A program made the position numbers and the translations under genes. From positions 543,146-607,145 of the forward strand of contig NZ_SPHO01000001.1 of NCBI RefSeq assembly GCF_005845215.1: a stretch of 64,000 nt of DNA, written 5' to 3'. Under the pieces are notes generated by a model. That model was not told the origin of the DNA and made no database searches. It was given only the letters and a program-made list of their open reading frames with translations. The first letter of the stretch is position 1, and each line of letters opens with the position of its first letter. Below, piece after piece: positions 50,430 through 59,043 of the stretch. This stretch comes from Clostridium sp. 1001271st1 H5. Its GTDB lineage: Bacteria; Bacillota; Clostridia; Lachnospirales; Lachnospiraceae.

Positions 50430-51362
50430 ATGTATAGATTCATTGGAAAAAGACTTCTGATGATGATTCCGATTATCATTGGCATATCGTTTCTGATTTT
50501 TTTGATTATGGATTTGACTCCCGGTGATGCGGCCAGTGCTTCCCTGGGAGCCAGCGCTACCCAGGAAGAAATTGCGGAGCTGCGGGAAGAACTGGGACTG
50601 AATGACAGTATACTGGTTCAGTATTTCCGTTATATAAAGGGGGCGGTACGAGGCGATTTCGGCATATCCTACCGCACGAAAAGTGATTTATGGCTGGAGA
50701 TTGGGCCGAGAATTCCTGTTACGATTAATCTGGCATTTTGGGCAATGATTATTATGGTGTGCGTGGCAGTGCCCATTGGCATCATATCCGCAGTTAAGCA
50801 GTACAGTATCCCGGACCGTGTGATAACGGTTCTGTCCATGCTGATTACATCCATGCCGACCTTCTGGCTGGGCCTTATGCTGATGGTAGTATTTGCTCTT
50901 AAACTGGGCCTGCTTCCATCTATCGGCATCGGCTCATGGAAACACTTTATTCTTCCGGCAATTACCTCGGCTATTGCAATGACGGCATCTCTGCTGCGCA
51001 TGACACGCTCTAACATGCTGGAGGTAATACGTTCTGATTATATCAGAACCGCCCGGGCCAAGGGGGCCAGTGAAGGCTCTGTTATCATGAACCATGCGCT
51101 GAGAAATGCCTTGCTTCCGGTAATTACGCTGATTGGCCTGGATTTCGGAGGGATGCTGGGCGGAGCTATGGCTACTGAGTCCGTTTTCTCAATACCTGGA
51201 TTGGGAACCCTGCTGATTACGTCGGTCCGCTGCAAAGATTCACCGACGGTTGTAACCATTGTGGTTTTGGCTGCAATCTCAATCAGTGTTGTGAACTTGT
51301 TGGTAGATATACTGTATGCGTTTATTGACCCGAGAATCCGGTCACAGTATGCAAAATCTTGA
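50430..51362 (+). CDS. oppB: ABC transporter permease, OppB/DppB type
   Basis: A 310-residue inner membrane permease with six helices. The N-terminal MYRFIGKRLLMMIPIIIGISFLIFLI (in pieces) and PGDAA region is diagnostic of the DppB family. The EAA loop is near residue 205, as RTARAKGASEGSVIMNHALRNALLPVIT (in pieces). It ends with YAFIDPRIR. It starts at ATG 50430 with AGAGGAGG 6 bases upstream; the in-frame start at 50349 would add a segment without a good site. It works with OppC in the import complex. Confidence 0.88.
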   Translation: MYRFIGKRLLMMIPIIIGISFLIFLIMDLTPGDAASASLGASATQEEIAELREELGLNDSILVQYFRYIKGAVRGDFGISYRTKSDLWLEIGPRIPVTINLAFWAMIIMVCVAVPIGIISAVKQYSIPDRVITVLSMLITSMPTFWLGLMLMVVFALKLGLLPSIGIGSWKHFILPAITSAIAMTASLLRMTRSNMLEVIRSDYIRTARAKGASEGSVIMNHALRNALLPVITLIGLDFGGMLGGAMATESVFSIPGLGTLLITSVRCKDSPTVVTIVVLAAISISVVNLLVDILYAFIDPRIRSQYAKS

Positions 51363-51375
51363 GAGGAAGACTGAT

Positions 51376-52260
51376 ATGACAAACGAAATTACTGCGGCGC
51401 AGCAGATTGTAAAAAGAAGTCAAATCCAGATGATATGGAACCGCTTCCGCAAAAATAAAACAGCTGTGCTCGGCTTGTTTTTACTGTCGGCTATTATTCT
51501 CATTGCACTCTGCGCCCCTCTGCTGGTGGATTATAAGGTGGATGCCCTGGAACAGAACATCTCCGAGCGCCTGCTGTCCCCTGGCAGCGGACATCTTTTA
51601 GGCACGGACCAGTTTGGACGCGACCTTTTCGCGCGGATTATCTATGGTGCCCGCATTTCACTTTCACTTGGATTTGGGGCTATTTTTATTTCTGTAACAA
51701 TAGGGATTTTATTGGGGTCTGTGTCCGGTTATTACGGCGGTAAAATAGACAACTTTATTATGAGGATTATGGATGTATTCCTGGCTATACCGCACGTTCT
51801 CATGGCGATGATTATTGTGGCTGCTCTGGGGGCAGGGACGCAGAATCTTTTAATCGCAATGGCGATTTCAAGTACGCCCCAGTTTGCGAGAATTGTCCGC
51901 TCCGCCATTATTACACAGCGGGATTCACTGTATATAGAAGCATGCAAGGCATTGGGAACAAGGGATATGCGCATTATAGTCAAACATATTATTCCTAATG
52001 CTCTTGGACCGATTGTGGTTCAGGCTACGCTGAATCTGGCCAAAACGATTCTAAATATCTCCTTTCTGAGCTATCTGGGATTGGGGGTTCCGTCTCCCAC
52101 ACCGGAATGGGGGGCAATGCTATCAGAGGCAAAGGATTTGATGCTCTATTATCCTTATCTTATTATGGTTCCCGGCTGCGCGATTATTATTTCGGTGCTC
52201 TCCCTCAATCTGCTGGGAGACGGACTTAGAGATGCGCTTGACCCTAAATTAAAGAACTGA
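51376..52260 (+). CDS. oppC: ABC transporter permease, OppC/DppC type
   Basis: A 294-residue permease. The usual DppC layout is seen: an N-terminal cytoplasmic segment, a first helix (AVLGLFLLSAIILIALCAPLL, in pieces), HLLGTDQFGRDLFARIIYGARISL (in pieces, 74-97), then the EAA loop EACKALGTRDMRIIVKHIIPNALGPIVV (in pieces, about 195-222), and a C-terminal GDGLRDALDPKL. The GTDxxGRD motif is diagnostic. ATG 51376 has GAGAGGAAG upstream. It is followed 14 bases later by the first ATPase. Confidence 0.88.
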   Translation: MTNEITAAQQIVKRSQIQMIWNRFRKNKTAVLGLFLLSAIILIALCAPLLVDYKVDALEQNISERLLSPGSGHLLGTDQFGRDLFARIIYGARISLSLGFGAIFISVTIGILLGSVSGYYGGKIDNFIMRIMDVFLAIPHVLMAMIIVAALGAGTQNLLIAMAISSTPQFARIVRSAIITQRDSLYIEACKALGTRDMRIIVKHIIPNALGPIVVQATLNLAKTILNISFLSYLGLGVPSPTPEWGAMLSEAKDLMLYYPYLIMVPGCAIIISVLSLNLLGDGLRDALDPKLKN

Positions 52261-52274
52261 GAGGAGAGGGGATT

Positions 52275-53276
52275 ATGGAAGACAAATTGCTTGAGATTCA
52301 AAACCTGGCGGTTGATTATTTCACTGATGAGAGCGTGGTTCACGCCGTCAGGGGATTAGACATCAGCGTAAACCGGGGCGAAACGTTTGGGCTTGTGGGA
52401 GAGACAGGAGCAGGGAAAACAACGGCGGCCCTGAGCATCCTGCGTCTTCTGCCGGAGCGCATCGGGAAAATCTGTCAGGGAAGGATTTTATTTGAGGGCA
52501 AAGACCTGGCTAAAGTCTCCCAGACAGAAATGCGGCAAATACGAGGAAAAGATATAGCCATGATATTTCAGGATTCGATGACCAGCCTGAATCCGGTGAT
52601 CCGTATTGGGGAGCAGATTGGAGAGGTTTTGAAAATCCATGATGATTCAATGTCAAAGGAGCAGCGGAATCAGCGGGTGGATGAGGTTCTTCAGATGGTT
52701 GGAATCAGTCCGGAGCGGCGTCATGAATACCCTCACCAGTTTTCTGGCGGAATGCAGCAGCGTGTGGTCATCGCCATGGCTCTGGTCTGCGGGCCTAAGC
52801 TGATTCTGGCGGATGAACCTACGACGGCGCTGGATGTGACAATTCAGGCGCAGGTTTTGGAGATGATGCGTGATTTAAAGGAAAAGCTTAATACTGCGAT
52901 GATGCTTATCACCCATGATTTGGGTGTGGTAGCTCAGACATGCGACAGGGTAGCTGTCATTTATGCCGGAGAAATTGTGGAGATGGGCACCACTGCCAAT
53001 CTTTTTGTTGGTAAGGCACATCATCCATATACCAGCGGCCTGTTCGGCTCCATTCCGGACCTCAACTGCGACAGCCCCAGGCTTTGTCCAATTCCAGGTA
53101 TGATGCCGGACCCGACGCAGATTCACCGGGGCTGTGCATTTGCCGACCGTTGTCAGAGGCGTATGGAAAAATGCCGGAAACAGGCCCCGGTCCCGGTTTG
53201 GATTGGTTCCCACATGATTCGGTGCCATATGTATGACACGCCGGATTTTGACCAGATGAAGGAGGAAAAGCAGTGA
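52275..53276 (+). CDS. oppD: ABC transporter ATPase, OppD/DppD type
   Basis: A 333-residue ATPase with the full Opp/Dpp set: Walker A GETGAGKT (about 41-48), Q-loop, signature QFSGGMQQR (about 156-164), Walker [13 protein letters not shown] (about 178-189) and switch His ITHDLG (about 214). The C-terminal oligopeptide-transporter domain has [16 protein letters not shown] (about 291-306), a Cys-rich motif. It hydrolyses ATP to power import, paired with OppF. The last bases overlap the start of oppF (GTGA). AGGAGAGG lies upstream of the ATG. Confidence 0.9.
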   Translation: MEDKLLEIQNLAVDYFTDESVVHAVRGLDISVNRGETFGLVGETGAGKTTAALSILRLLPERIGKICQGRILFEGKDLAKVSQTEMRQIRGKDIAMIFQDSMTSLNPVIRIGEQIGEVLKIHDDSMSKEQRNQRVDEVLQMVGISPERRHEYPHQFSGGMQQRVVIAMALVCGPKLILADEPTTALDVTIQAQVLEMMRDLKEKLNTAMMLITHDLGVVAQTCDRVAVIYAGEIVEMGTTANLFVGKAHHPYTSGLFGSIPDLNCDSPRLCPIPGMMPDPTQIHRGCAFADRCQRRMEKCRKQAPVPVWIGSHMIRCHMYDTPDFDQMKEEKQ

Positions 53277-54223
53277 CTGAACCTTTAATTGAAGCGATTG
53301 AGTTGAAAAAGTATTTTAAAAGTCCTAAGGGAATGGTACACGCGGTTGATAATGTAAGTTTCCGGGTGGAAAGGGGGAAGACACTGGGCGTGGTTGGAGA
53401 GTCAGGCTGCGGCAAGTCAACATTGGGAAGAGCTGTCCTGCGTCTGCTGGAACCTACCAGCGGACGGATTATATATGGGGGTTCAGATATAACGAAGCTG
53501 AGCAGGCGGAAAATGGACGCGATGCGGTCAAACATGCAGCTGATTTTCCAGGACCCCTATGCTTCCTTAAATCCCAGGATGACGGTCAGTGAACTGATTG
53601 CGGAAGCCCTTCTTGTGTGTAAAACCTGTGAAACGAAGAGTGAACGGGATTCCAGAGTACATGAGCTGATGGATGTAGTGGGGCTGGCGCAGCGTCTGGT
53701 GAATACATATCCCCATGAGCTGGACGGCGGCCGCAGACAGCGCATCGGTATAGCCCGTGCTTTGGCGGTTAATCCGGAATTCATTGTTTGTGACGAACCT
53801 GTTTCTGCCCTGGATGTATCAATTCAGGCTCAGATATTAAATCTATTAATGGATTTACAAGAGGAACGAGGTTTCACATATATGTTTATTACCCATGACC
53901 TGAGCGTGGTCAGGCATATATCCGATGACATTATGGTAATGTATCTGGGGCAATGCGTGGAACGGGCGCCGTCAAAGGAACTGTTTGATAATCCTATGCA
54001 TTCCTATACAAAGGCATTGTTAAGCTCTATCCCCAAACCGAGTATCCTGCCGGAGGACAGACTCAGACGGGTAATCAAAGGGGAGGTGACCAGTCCCATC
54101 AATCCAAAGCCCGGATGCCGTTTTGCTGCGCGCTGCCCCAATGTCTGTGAAGACTGCATGAAATATGATGTTCCGCTTTGTGAGGTGTCGCCGAATCACT
54201 TTGTTGCTTGTGCCCGTATTTAA
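53273..54223 (+). CDS. oppF: ABC transporter ATPase, OppF/DppF type, with variant signature
   Basis: A 316-residue ATPase: Walker A GESGCGKST (about 40-48), Walker B FIVCDEPVSALD (about 164-175), switch His ITHDLS (about 202) and a C-terminal Cys-rich motif (GCRFAARCPNVCEDC). The ABC signature, usually LSGGQ, is LDGGR here (HELDGGRRQR, about 145-154), so the Ser that contacts ATP gamma-phosphate is Asp. It is seen in some relatives of this subfamily, so activity is probably kept. The start is GTG 53273, overlapping the previous stop, with AAGGAGG upstream. Confidence 0.88.
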   Translation: MTEPLIEAIELKKYFKSPKGMVHAVDNVSFRVERGKTLGVVGESGCGKSTLGRAVLRLLEPTSGRIIYGGSDITKLSRRKMDAMRSNMQLIFQDPYASLNPRMTVSELIAEALLVCKTCETKSERDSRVHELMDVVGLAQRLVNTYPHELDGGRRQRIGIARALAVNPEFIVCDEPVSALDVSIQAQILNLLMDLQEERGFTYMFITHDLSVVRHISDDIMVMYLGQCVERAPSKELFDNPMHSYTKALLSSIPKPSILPEDRLRRVIKGEVTSPINPKPGCRFAARCPNVCEDCMKYDVPLCEVSPNHFVACARI

Positions 54224-54248
54224 TATTAAGAATAAAGGAGGGAGGATT

Positions 54249-54533
54249 ATGTTTTGTCTACACATCCGCTGCCGTATTGCTGCCGGTAAGATGAACGAAT
54301 TACGGGAAATTGCTCTGGCATTGATGGAAGAGACACGCCGGGCGCCAGGCTGCCTCAGCTATGAGATTGGTGTGGAAGAATCCGGTGTTGCGGCCTGGAT
54401 TGAACGGTGGGAAAGCGAGGAAGACCTTGAACGTCACAAGTCTGCAGAATATTTTTTAAGAGCGGAGCAGGCAATGGACGGATTGATTTGCGGACCTGTA
54501 CTGGTACAGCGTTTGGAGCCGTTTATAAAATAA
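54249..54533 (+). CDS. ABM fold protein, copy 2
   Basis: A 94-residue relative of copy 1. MFCLHIRCRIAAGKMNELREIALALMEETRRAPGCLSYEIG (in pieces) matches it in the first half, and AAWIERWESEEDLERHKSAEYFLRA (in pieces) contains the W and H of the ABM motif. Sequence identity between the copies is moderate. AGGAGGGAGG precedes ATG 54249. It is the last gene of the operon. The two copies could form a heterodimer or act on successive intermediates. Confidence 0.8.
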   Translation: MFCLHIRCRIAAGKMNELREIALALMEETRRAPGCLSYEIGVEESGVAAWIERWESEEDLERHKSAEYFLRAEQAMDGLICGPVLVQRLEPFIK

Positions 54534-54639
54534 GGGTGATAAACAGGAGCAGAAATTCCTATGGGTTCATAATACCGTCCAGAGTATTTCCTGAAAAGGG
54601 ACTCGCACAGTGAAAAGGAGAAAAGGGAAAGGAGCCCTT

Positions 54640-54858
54640 CTAAAGAAACTGGTCATTTTCAGAACGTTTATAGGATATGATGTCATTGATATCGCAATCC
54701 AGGATGCGGCAGAGGTCATTGAGCGTCGTGGTGCTTAAAGGTTTATTTTTCCGGAGCCTGTCTATGGTGGAGCTTGACAGGTTATGGTTATAAATCAGGG
54801 TGTAGGTGGATTCATCAGAATTCTTGAGCGTGTTCCAAAAAGGTTCATATGTAATCAC
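54640..54858 (-). CDS. Small XRE-family helix-turn-helix protein
   Basis: A 72-residue Cro/CI-type DNA-binding protein. The helix-turn-helix is YNHNLSSSTIDRLRKNKPLSTTTLNDLCRILDCDINDII (in pieces, about 23-60), with a typical final LCRILDCDINDI helix. It starts at GTG 54858, with GAGGATA upstream. It is convergent with the RuBisCO-like operon. It may regulate itself through the TTAC-N11-GTAA palindrome at 54875-54893 in its promoter region. Confidence 0.75.
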   Translation of the reverse strand: MITYEPFWNTLKNSDESTYTLIYNHNLSSSTIDRLRKNKPLSTTTLNDLCRILDCDINDIISYKRSENDQFL

Positions 54859-54874
54859 GGTGTATCCTCTTTTC

Positions 54875-54893
54875 TTACGTGTATATTATGTAA
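54875..54893. promoter_or_regulatory. TTAC-N11-GTAA palindrome upstream of the XRE gene
   Basis: Reads TTACGTGTATATTATGTAA. Only the four outer bases match as a dyad. A second AGGTAA...TTACCT repeat follows at about 54907-54922. Either could be the XRE operator. The rest of 54859-55287 is AT-rich leader with no supported gene. Confidence 0.3.
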
Positions 54894-55189
54894 CTAGAAA
54901 AATAAGGTAATTTTAGTTTACCTAAAAAAATGGTTCATTTCCCGGATATGCAGAATATGCCTACAAAAAAGGTGAAAAATACCATTTGTCCGTAAGGGGA
55001 GAAGGGGATGGATGGATATCAGAGGGACAGAATCCATTGCCCCATTGCCCTTCATTTTCTTTAGAATCTATTTAATAAACGCTGGAATCCGGTTATTTCC
55101 CCCTTTTGGAAAAAAATTCTAAGGCAGGAAAGAACGTTGAAATACAGGGCTTTTAAGGAAAATGTAAGACAGTGTAAGAGGAAAAGGAC

Positions 55190-55217
55190 TTGCTTTTTTC
55201 ATGAAAGTTTGTATAAT
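55190..55217 (+). promoter_or_regulatory. Promoter of the 49-residue peptide gene
   Basis: TTGCTT (55190-55195), a 16-bp spacer and TATAAT (55212-55217), 71 bases before the ATG. Confidence 0.5.
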
Positions 55218-55287
55218 GGGATAACGGAGTGAAACTAAGCATGTAATTTTCATTTATCAGGCTTATGAATCCAGGAGGCAGAGTAGA

Positions 55288-55437
55288 ATGAAGGTCAGGA
55301 AGGTACTGGGCGGCTTTGCATGGGCCATGCTTGCGGCGACGCTGATTTTGGTGAATGCAATGGCGGCTAACGGGGATGATTTGTTTGACCAGACAGAGAA
55401 TTCCAATGTTTCAGCGGTGGTACAGTATCAGCGGTGA
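55288..55437 (+). CDS. Small membrane or secreted peptide, 49 residues
   Basis: MKVRKVLGGF, then a hydrophobic helix (AWAMLAATLILVNAMAA) and a polar C-terminus ending VSAVVQYQR. AGGAGG lies 9 bases before the ATG, a promoter is upstream, and a terminator (AGACCGGC...GCTGGTCT, 55487-55514) follows. These make a real gene likely despite its length. The N-terminus could be a signal peptide cleaved after AMA, leaving a peptide of about 24 residues. No family is recognised. Confidence 0.55.
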   Translation: MKVRKVLGGFAWAMLAATLILVNAMAANGDDLFDQTENSNVSAVVQYQR

Positions 55438-55486
55438 TTCAGCAGCGACGCAGTATTTTTTGAAGTTCAGCAGTTATTATCAGGAG

Positions 55487-55514
55487 AGACCGGCACGGAT
55501 GCTGGTCTTTTTTA
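55487..55514 (+). terminator. Terminator after the small peptide gene
   Basis: AGACCGGC and GCTGGTCT form a stem around ACGGAT, followed by TTTTT. Confidence 0.7.
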
Positions 55515-55677
55515 ATGTGTGAAACCCTCTGTGAAATGCAGGCTCCATTGTTTTTAACAAAACAGGCGATGCTGACAGCAAGTTTTGCAATGCATTGAAC
55601 AAAAAGGGATATGGATTATTCGCCCTCCGGGTGGTAATATTAAATCATGAAATCAACGAACACAGGAGGGAATGGTT

Positions 55678-57297
55678 ATGCATTTATTAGACAGTGAACT
55701 GAGAAATAAGGAAGAGTGGGAAGCAGCGGGAATAGAACTTCCGAAGTTTGACAGGGAAGCCATGAAGGCAGCTACCAGGGAATGCCCGCAGTGGGTGCAT
55801 TTCGGTGCAGGCAATATCTTCCGCGCATTTCCGGCAGCGCGTCAGCAGAAGCTGCTGAACGATGGGGTGGAAAAAACCGGTATCATTGTGGCTGAAGGAT
55901 ATGACTATGAAATCATCAAGAAGGCATACAGGCCTCAGGATGATTTAAGCCTCCTGGTTACGCTGAAAGCCAATGGCACCATTGAGAAGACCGTGATTGG
56001 AAGCCTTGCGGAATCCCTGACCGTGGACCGTCAGGATGAGGCTGACTGGAACCGGCTGAAGGATATCTTTGCCAGCACTACCCTGCAGATGGTCAGCTTT
56101 ACCATCACGGAAAAAGGCTACAGCATTACTTCGGCAGACGGCTCCTTCCGCCCGGACGTAGCAGCTGATTTTGAGGCTGGCCCGGAGCTGGCAGACAGCT
56201 ATATCGGCAAGCTGGCAGCCCTGTGCTACTGGAGATATACCCATGGGGCGGCTCCTCTGGCACTGGTAAGCATGGATAACTGCTCCCACAACGGCGATAA
56301 GCTGTATGCGGCTGTGGATGCCTATGCAAAGGCGTGGACGGAGAACGGCAGGGCTGATAAGGGATTCCTGGAGTACATTGAGAATCCGGCCAAGGTTTCC
56401 TTCCCATGGAGCATGATTGATAAAATCACCCCACGTCCGGATGACAGCGTAAAGAAAATGCTGGAGGAGGCCGGCTTCACGGATACAGAGAGCATTGTCA
56501 CCAGCAAGAACACATATGTGGCTCCTTTTGTAAATGCAGAGGAGGCCGAATACCTGGTTATTGAGGATGCGTTCCCCAACGGACGTCCGCAGCTTGAAAA
56601 GGCAGGCGTTATGTTCACTACCAGGGATACGGTTGAAAAGGTGGAGCGCATGAAGGTATGCACCTGCCTGAATCCGCTTCACACCACCCTGGCTGTATAT
56701 GGCTGCCTTCTGGGCTATACCAAAATCAGCGAGGAGATGAAGGACGCGGACCTGGTGAAGCTGGTGGAAATCATTGGATATAAGGAAGGACTTCCTGTGG
56801 TTACGAATCCGGGCATCCTTTCTCCTGAGAAGTTCATTGACGAAGTTTTACAGATTCGTGTTCCAAATCCATTCATGCCTGATACGCCCCAGAGAATCGC
56901 CTGCGATACCTCCCAGAAGCTGTCCATCCGTTTCGGAGAGACTATCAAGGAGTATATGGCAAGACCTGAGCTGGATGTGAAGTCCCTTAAGTTCATCCCC
57001 ATGGTTCAGGCCGGATGGTGCCGTTATCTGTTAGGAGTGGATGATGAGGGCAATGCCTTTACCGTAAGCCCGGACCCCATGTATGAGGAACTGGCAAAGA
57101 AGCTTCAGGGCGTTAAGGTAGGAGAAGCCTGCAATGTACACCAGGTGCTGCAGCCTATATTAAGCGACGCCAGGATATTCGGAGTGGACCTGTACGAGGC
57201 AGGACTGGGCGAATATGTGGAGAGCATTTTTGCCGAGCTGATTGCCGGCAAGGGAGCTGTAAGGGCTGCTCTTCAGAGACACCTGGCAGAGGCCTAG
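55678..57297 (+). CDS. Mannitol dehydrogenase family oxidoreductase (UxuB/fructuronate reductase-like)
   Basis: A 539-residue polyol/hexuronate dehydrogenase-family protein. N-terminal Rossmann part with WVHFGAGNIFRAFPAARQQ (in pieces, about 41-60), conserved VSFTITEKGYS (about 141-151), and the family-typical LVSMDNCSHNG (about 197-207). The C-terminal domain has MKVCTCLNPLHTTLAVYG (in pieces, about 323-340). Its length and form suit fructuronate/tagaturonate reductase-like enzymes, but the substrate is open. ATG 55678 is 8 bases after AGGAGG; ATG 55672 is too close. It stands alone and has a terminator. Confidence 0.8.
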   Translation: MHLLDSELRNKEEWEAAGIELPKFDREAMKAATRECPQWVHFGAGNIFRAFPAARQQKLLNDGVEKTGIIVAEGYDYEIIKKAYRPQDDLSLLVTLKANGTIEKTVIGSLAESLTVDRQDEADWNRLKDIFASTTLQMVSFTITEKGYSITSADGSFRPDVAADFEAGPELADSYIGKLAALCYWRYTHGAAPLALVSMDNCSHNGDKLYAAVDAYAKAWTENGRADKGFLEYIENPAKVSFPWSMIDKITPRPDDSVKKMLEEAGFTDTESIVTSKNTYVAPFVNAEEAEYLVIEDAFPNGRPQLEKAGVMFTTRDTVEKVERMKVCTCLNPLHTTLAVYGCLLGYTKISEEMKDADLVKLVEIIGYKEGLPVVTNPGILSPEKFIDEVLQIRVPNPFMPDTPQRIACDTSQKLSIRFGETIKEYMARPELDVKSLKFIPMVQAGWCRYLLGVDDEGNAFTVSPDPMYEELAKKLQGVKVGEACNVHQVLQPILSDARIFGVDLYEAGLGEYVESIFAELIAGKGAVRAALQRHLAEA

Positions 57298-57307
57298 GCA
57301 TATTTGG

Positions 57308-57344
57308 TTCATGGTAAATTGATTCATGGCAAAGTGATTCATGG
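57308..57344 (+). repeat. Short tandem repeat, 15-bp period
   Basis: TTCATGG occurs at 57308, 57323 and 57338 within imperfect 15-bp units. It lies between the dehydrogenase stop and its terminator. It may be a chance duplication of a stretch with no further function. Confidence 0.5.
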
Positions 57345-57381
57345 ATTACGGTAAAATACGTTCCGGCTGCCGGCCGGTGCG

Positions 57382-57422
57382 CGTCCGGACAATGGCGTAC
57401 AGCTGCTGTCCGGGCGTTTTTT
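57382..57422 (+). terminator. Terminator after the dehydrogenase gene
   Basis: CGTCCGGACA and TGTCCGGGCG form a stem around 15 bases and are followed by six T residues. Confidence 0.8.
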
Positions 57423-57656
57423 ATTGACTGAAGGAATAGGATAGATTTACAAAAAGTGGGAGAAATTAATGAATTTGTAACAAAAAAGTCATATTTTATA
57501 TACAAAACAGGAAGAATATGGTATCATAGTGGGAACGAACGGATGTTTATGTCTGATTCACTGAACTTACAGGCATTTGCCTTTTTGATATAGATTAAGA
57601 ATGGAAATGGTATTTTCCAGGAATCATAAGATAATTGAGAAAGACAGAGGTTACGT

Positions 57657-59015
57657 ATGAAAAGGTGGATAGCAGCGGGCATATTAATCCTAGCATTGAC
57701 AGGATGTTCCCGGTATGAACCGGCAAAGGAGATGACCAGGTCACGGAACGGGGCCGCCCAGTCTGAAGCGCAGCAGCAGGCCGGACAGGAAGGGCAGGAG
57801 ACGAAAGAGGCTGAGGCGGCCGATTCAGACGTCATCACCATTTCTTCATATCCGCCCAGGAACCCGGTGAAGGTAAAGGGCATCTATGTGTCCGCCTATG
57901 TGGCCGGCACCGGCGATATGATGGATAAAATCATAGAGGAGATAGACAGGACGGAGCTCAATGCAGTGGTCATTGATGTAAAGGATGACCAGGGAAGGAT
58001 TACCTATGCCATGGATTCCCCAACCGTGGATGACATTGGGGCGTGCCAGGTTTTTATCCAGGACATGCCGGCGCTCATGGCAAAGCTTAAGGAGCATGGA
58101 ATCTATACCATTGCCAGGGTGGTGGCTTTCAGGGACCCCTATTTGGCGGAGCAGAAGCCGGAGTGGAGCCTTCATGTGGCGGATGGCAGGATTTACCGGG
58201 ATAATAAGGGCCTTGCATGGGTAAATCCTTATAAGAGGGAAGTCTGGGATTATCTGGTCGAGGTGGGGAAAAAAGCAGGTGAAACAGGATTTGATGAGAT
58301 TCAGTTCGATTACATCCGGTTTGCAGTGGACAGGACCATGAACGATGTTGTATTTGACGATGCAGATACACAGGGGCGTGATAAGACCCAGGCAATAACG
58401 GAATTCATAAGCTATGCACATGATGAGCTGGCAAAGGAGGGACTCTTTGTTTCTGCTGATGTGTTTGGCACCATCATGCGCAGCGAGGAGGATGCGGCTG
58501 CCGTGGGCCAGGAATACGAGGACATGGCGGAGCAGCTGGATTATATATGTCCCATGATTTATCCATCCCATTACGGGCCGGGAAATTTTGGAATAGAGTA
58601 TCCGGATACCCAGCCTTATGATACAATATTAAATGCACTGAATGGTTCCAGGGAGCTTCTGGCTGCATCTGCAAAGGAAGACGCGCCCCAGGCCGTGGTA
58701 AGGCCGTGGCTTCAGGACTTTACAGCCTCCTATCTGGAGCATTATATTAAATATGGCGATGAACAGGTGAGACAGCAGATACAGGCTGTTTACGATGCAG
58801 GCTACGATGAGTGGATTCTCTGGGACGCAGGGGTCAGCTATCACTACGGCGGACTGCTGACCCCGGAGGCGGCCGCCAAAGAGGATGAGCACATAGCCCA
58901 GTCCAGGGCTGCCGCAGAACAGGCCGGAGCTGCTGCGGAGAATGCAGGCGCCGGGGATGCGGCGGCAGAGCAGGCAGGCACAGAGAATGCAGAAGCAGAG
59001 GACAGCGGGGCATAA
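57657..59015 (+). CDS. DUF4015 putative glycoside hydrolase, lipoprotein
   Basis: A 452-residue exported lipoprotein. The signal peptide ends in the lipobox LTGC (residues 15-18). After a Gln/Glu-rich linker comes a DUF4015 TIM-barrel domain (about 75-400): VKGIYVSAYVAG, NAVVIDVKDDQGRITY (about 100-115), IARVVAFRDPYLA, FDEIQFDYIRFAVD (about 208-221) and DYICPMIYPSHYGPG (about 300-314). These suit a glycosidase-like active site with acidic residues. The tail is Ala/Glu-rich. A role in the envelope is likely; no substrate is known. AGAGG precedes the ATG. uvrC starts 28 bases downstream. Confidence 0.85.
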   Translation: MKRWIAAGILILALTGCSRYEPAKEMTRSRNGAAQSEAQQQAGQEGQETKEAEAADSDVITISSYPPRNPVKVKGIYVSAYVAGTGDMMDKIIEEIDRTELNAVVIDVKDDQGRITYAMDSPTVDDIGACQVFIQDMPALMAKLKEHGIYTIARVVAFRDPYLAEQKPEWSLHVADGRIYRDNKGLAWVNPYKREVWDYLVEVGKKAGETGFDEIQFDYIRFAVDRTMNDVVFDDADTQGRDKTQAITEFISYAHDELAKEGLFVSADVFGTIMRSEEDAAAVGQEYEDMAEQLDYICPMIYPSHYGPGNFGIEYPDTQPYDTILNALNGSRELLAASAKEDAPQAVVRPWLQDFTASYLEHYIKYGDEQVRQQIQAVYDAGYDEWILWDAGVSYHYGGLLTPEAAAKEDEHIAQSRAAAEQAGAAAENAGAGDAAAEQAGTENAEAEDSGA

Positions 59016-59043
59016 AGCCATATGAAAGGGATGGTGAAAGGTA

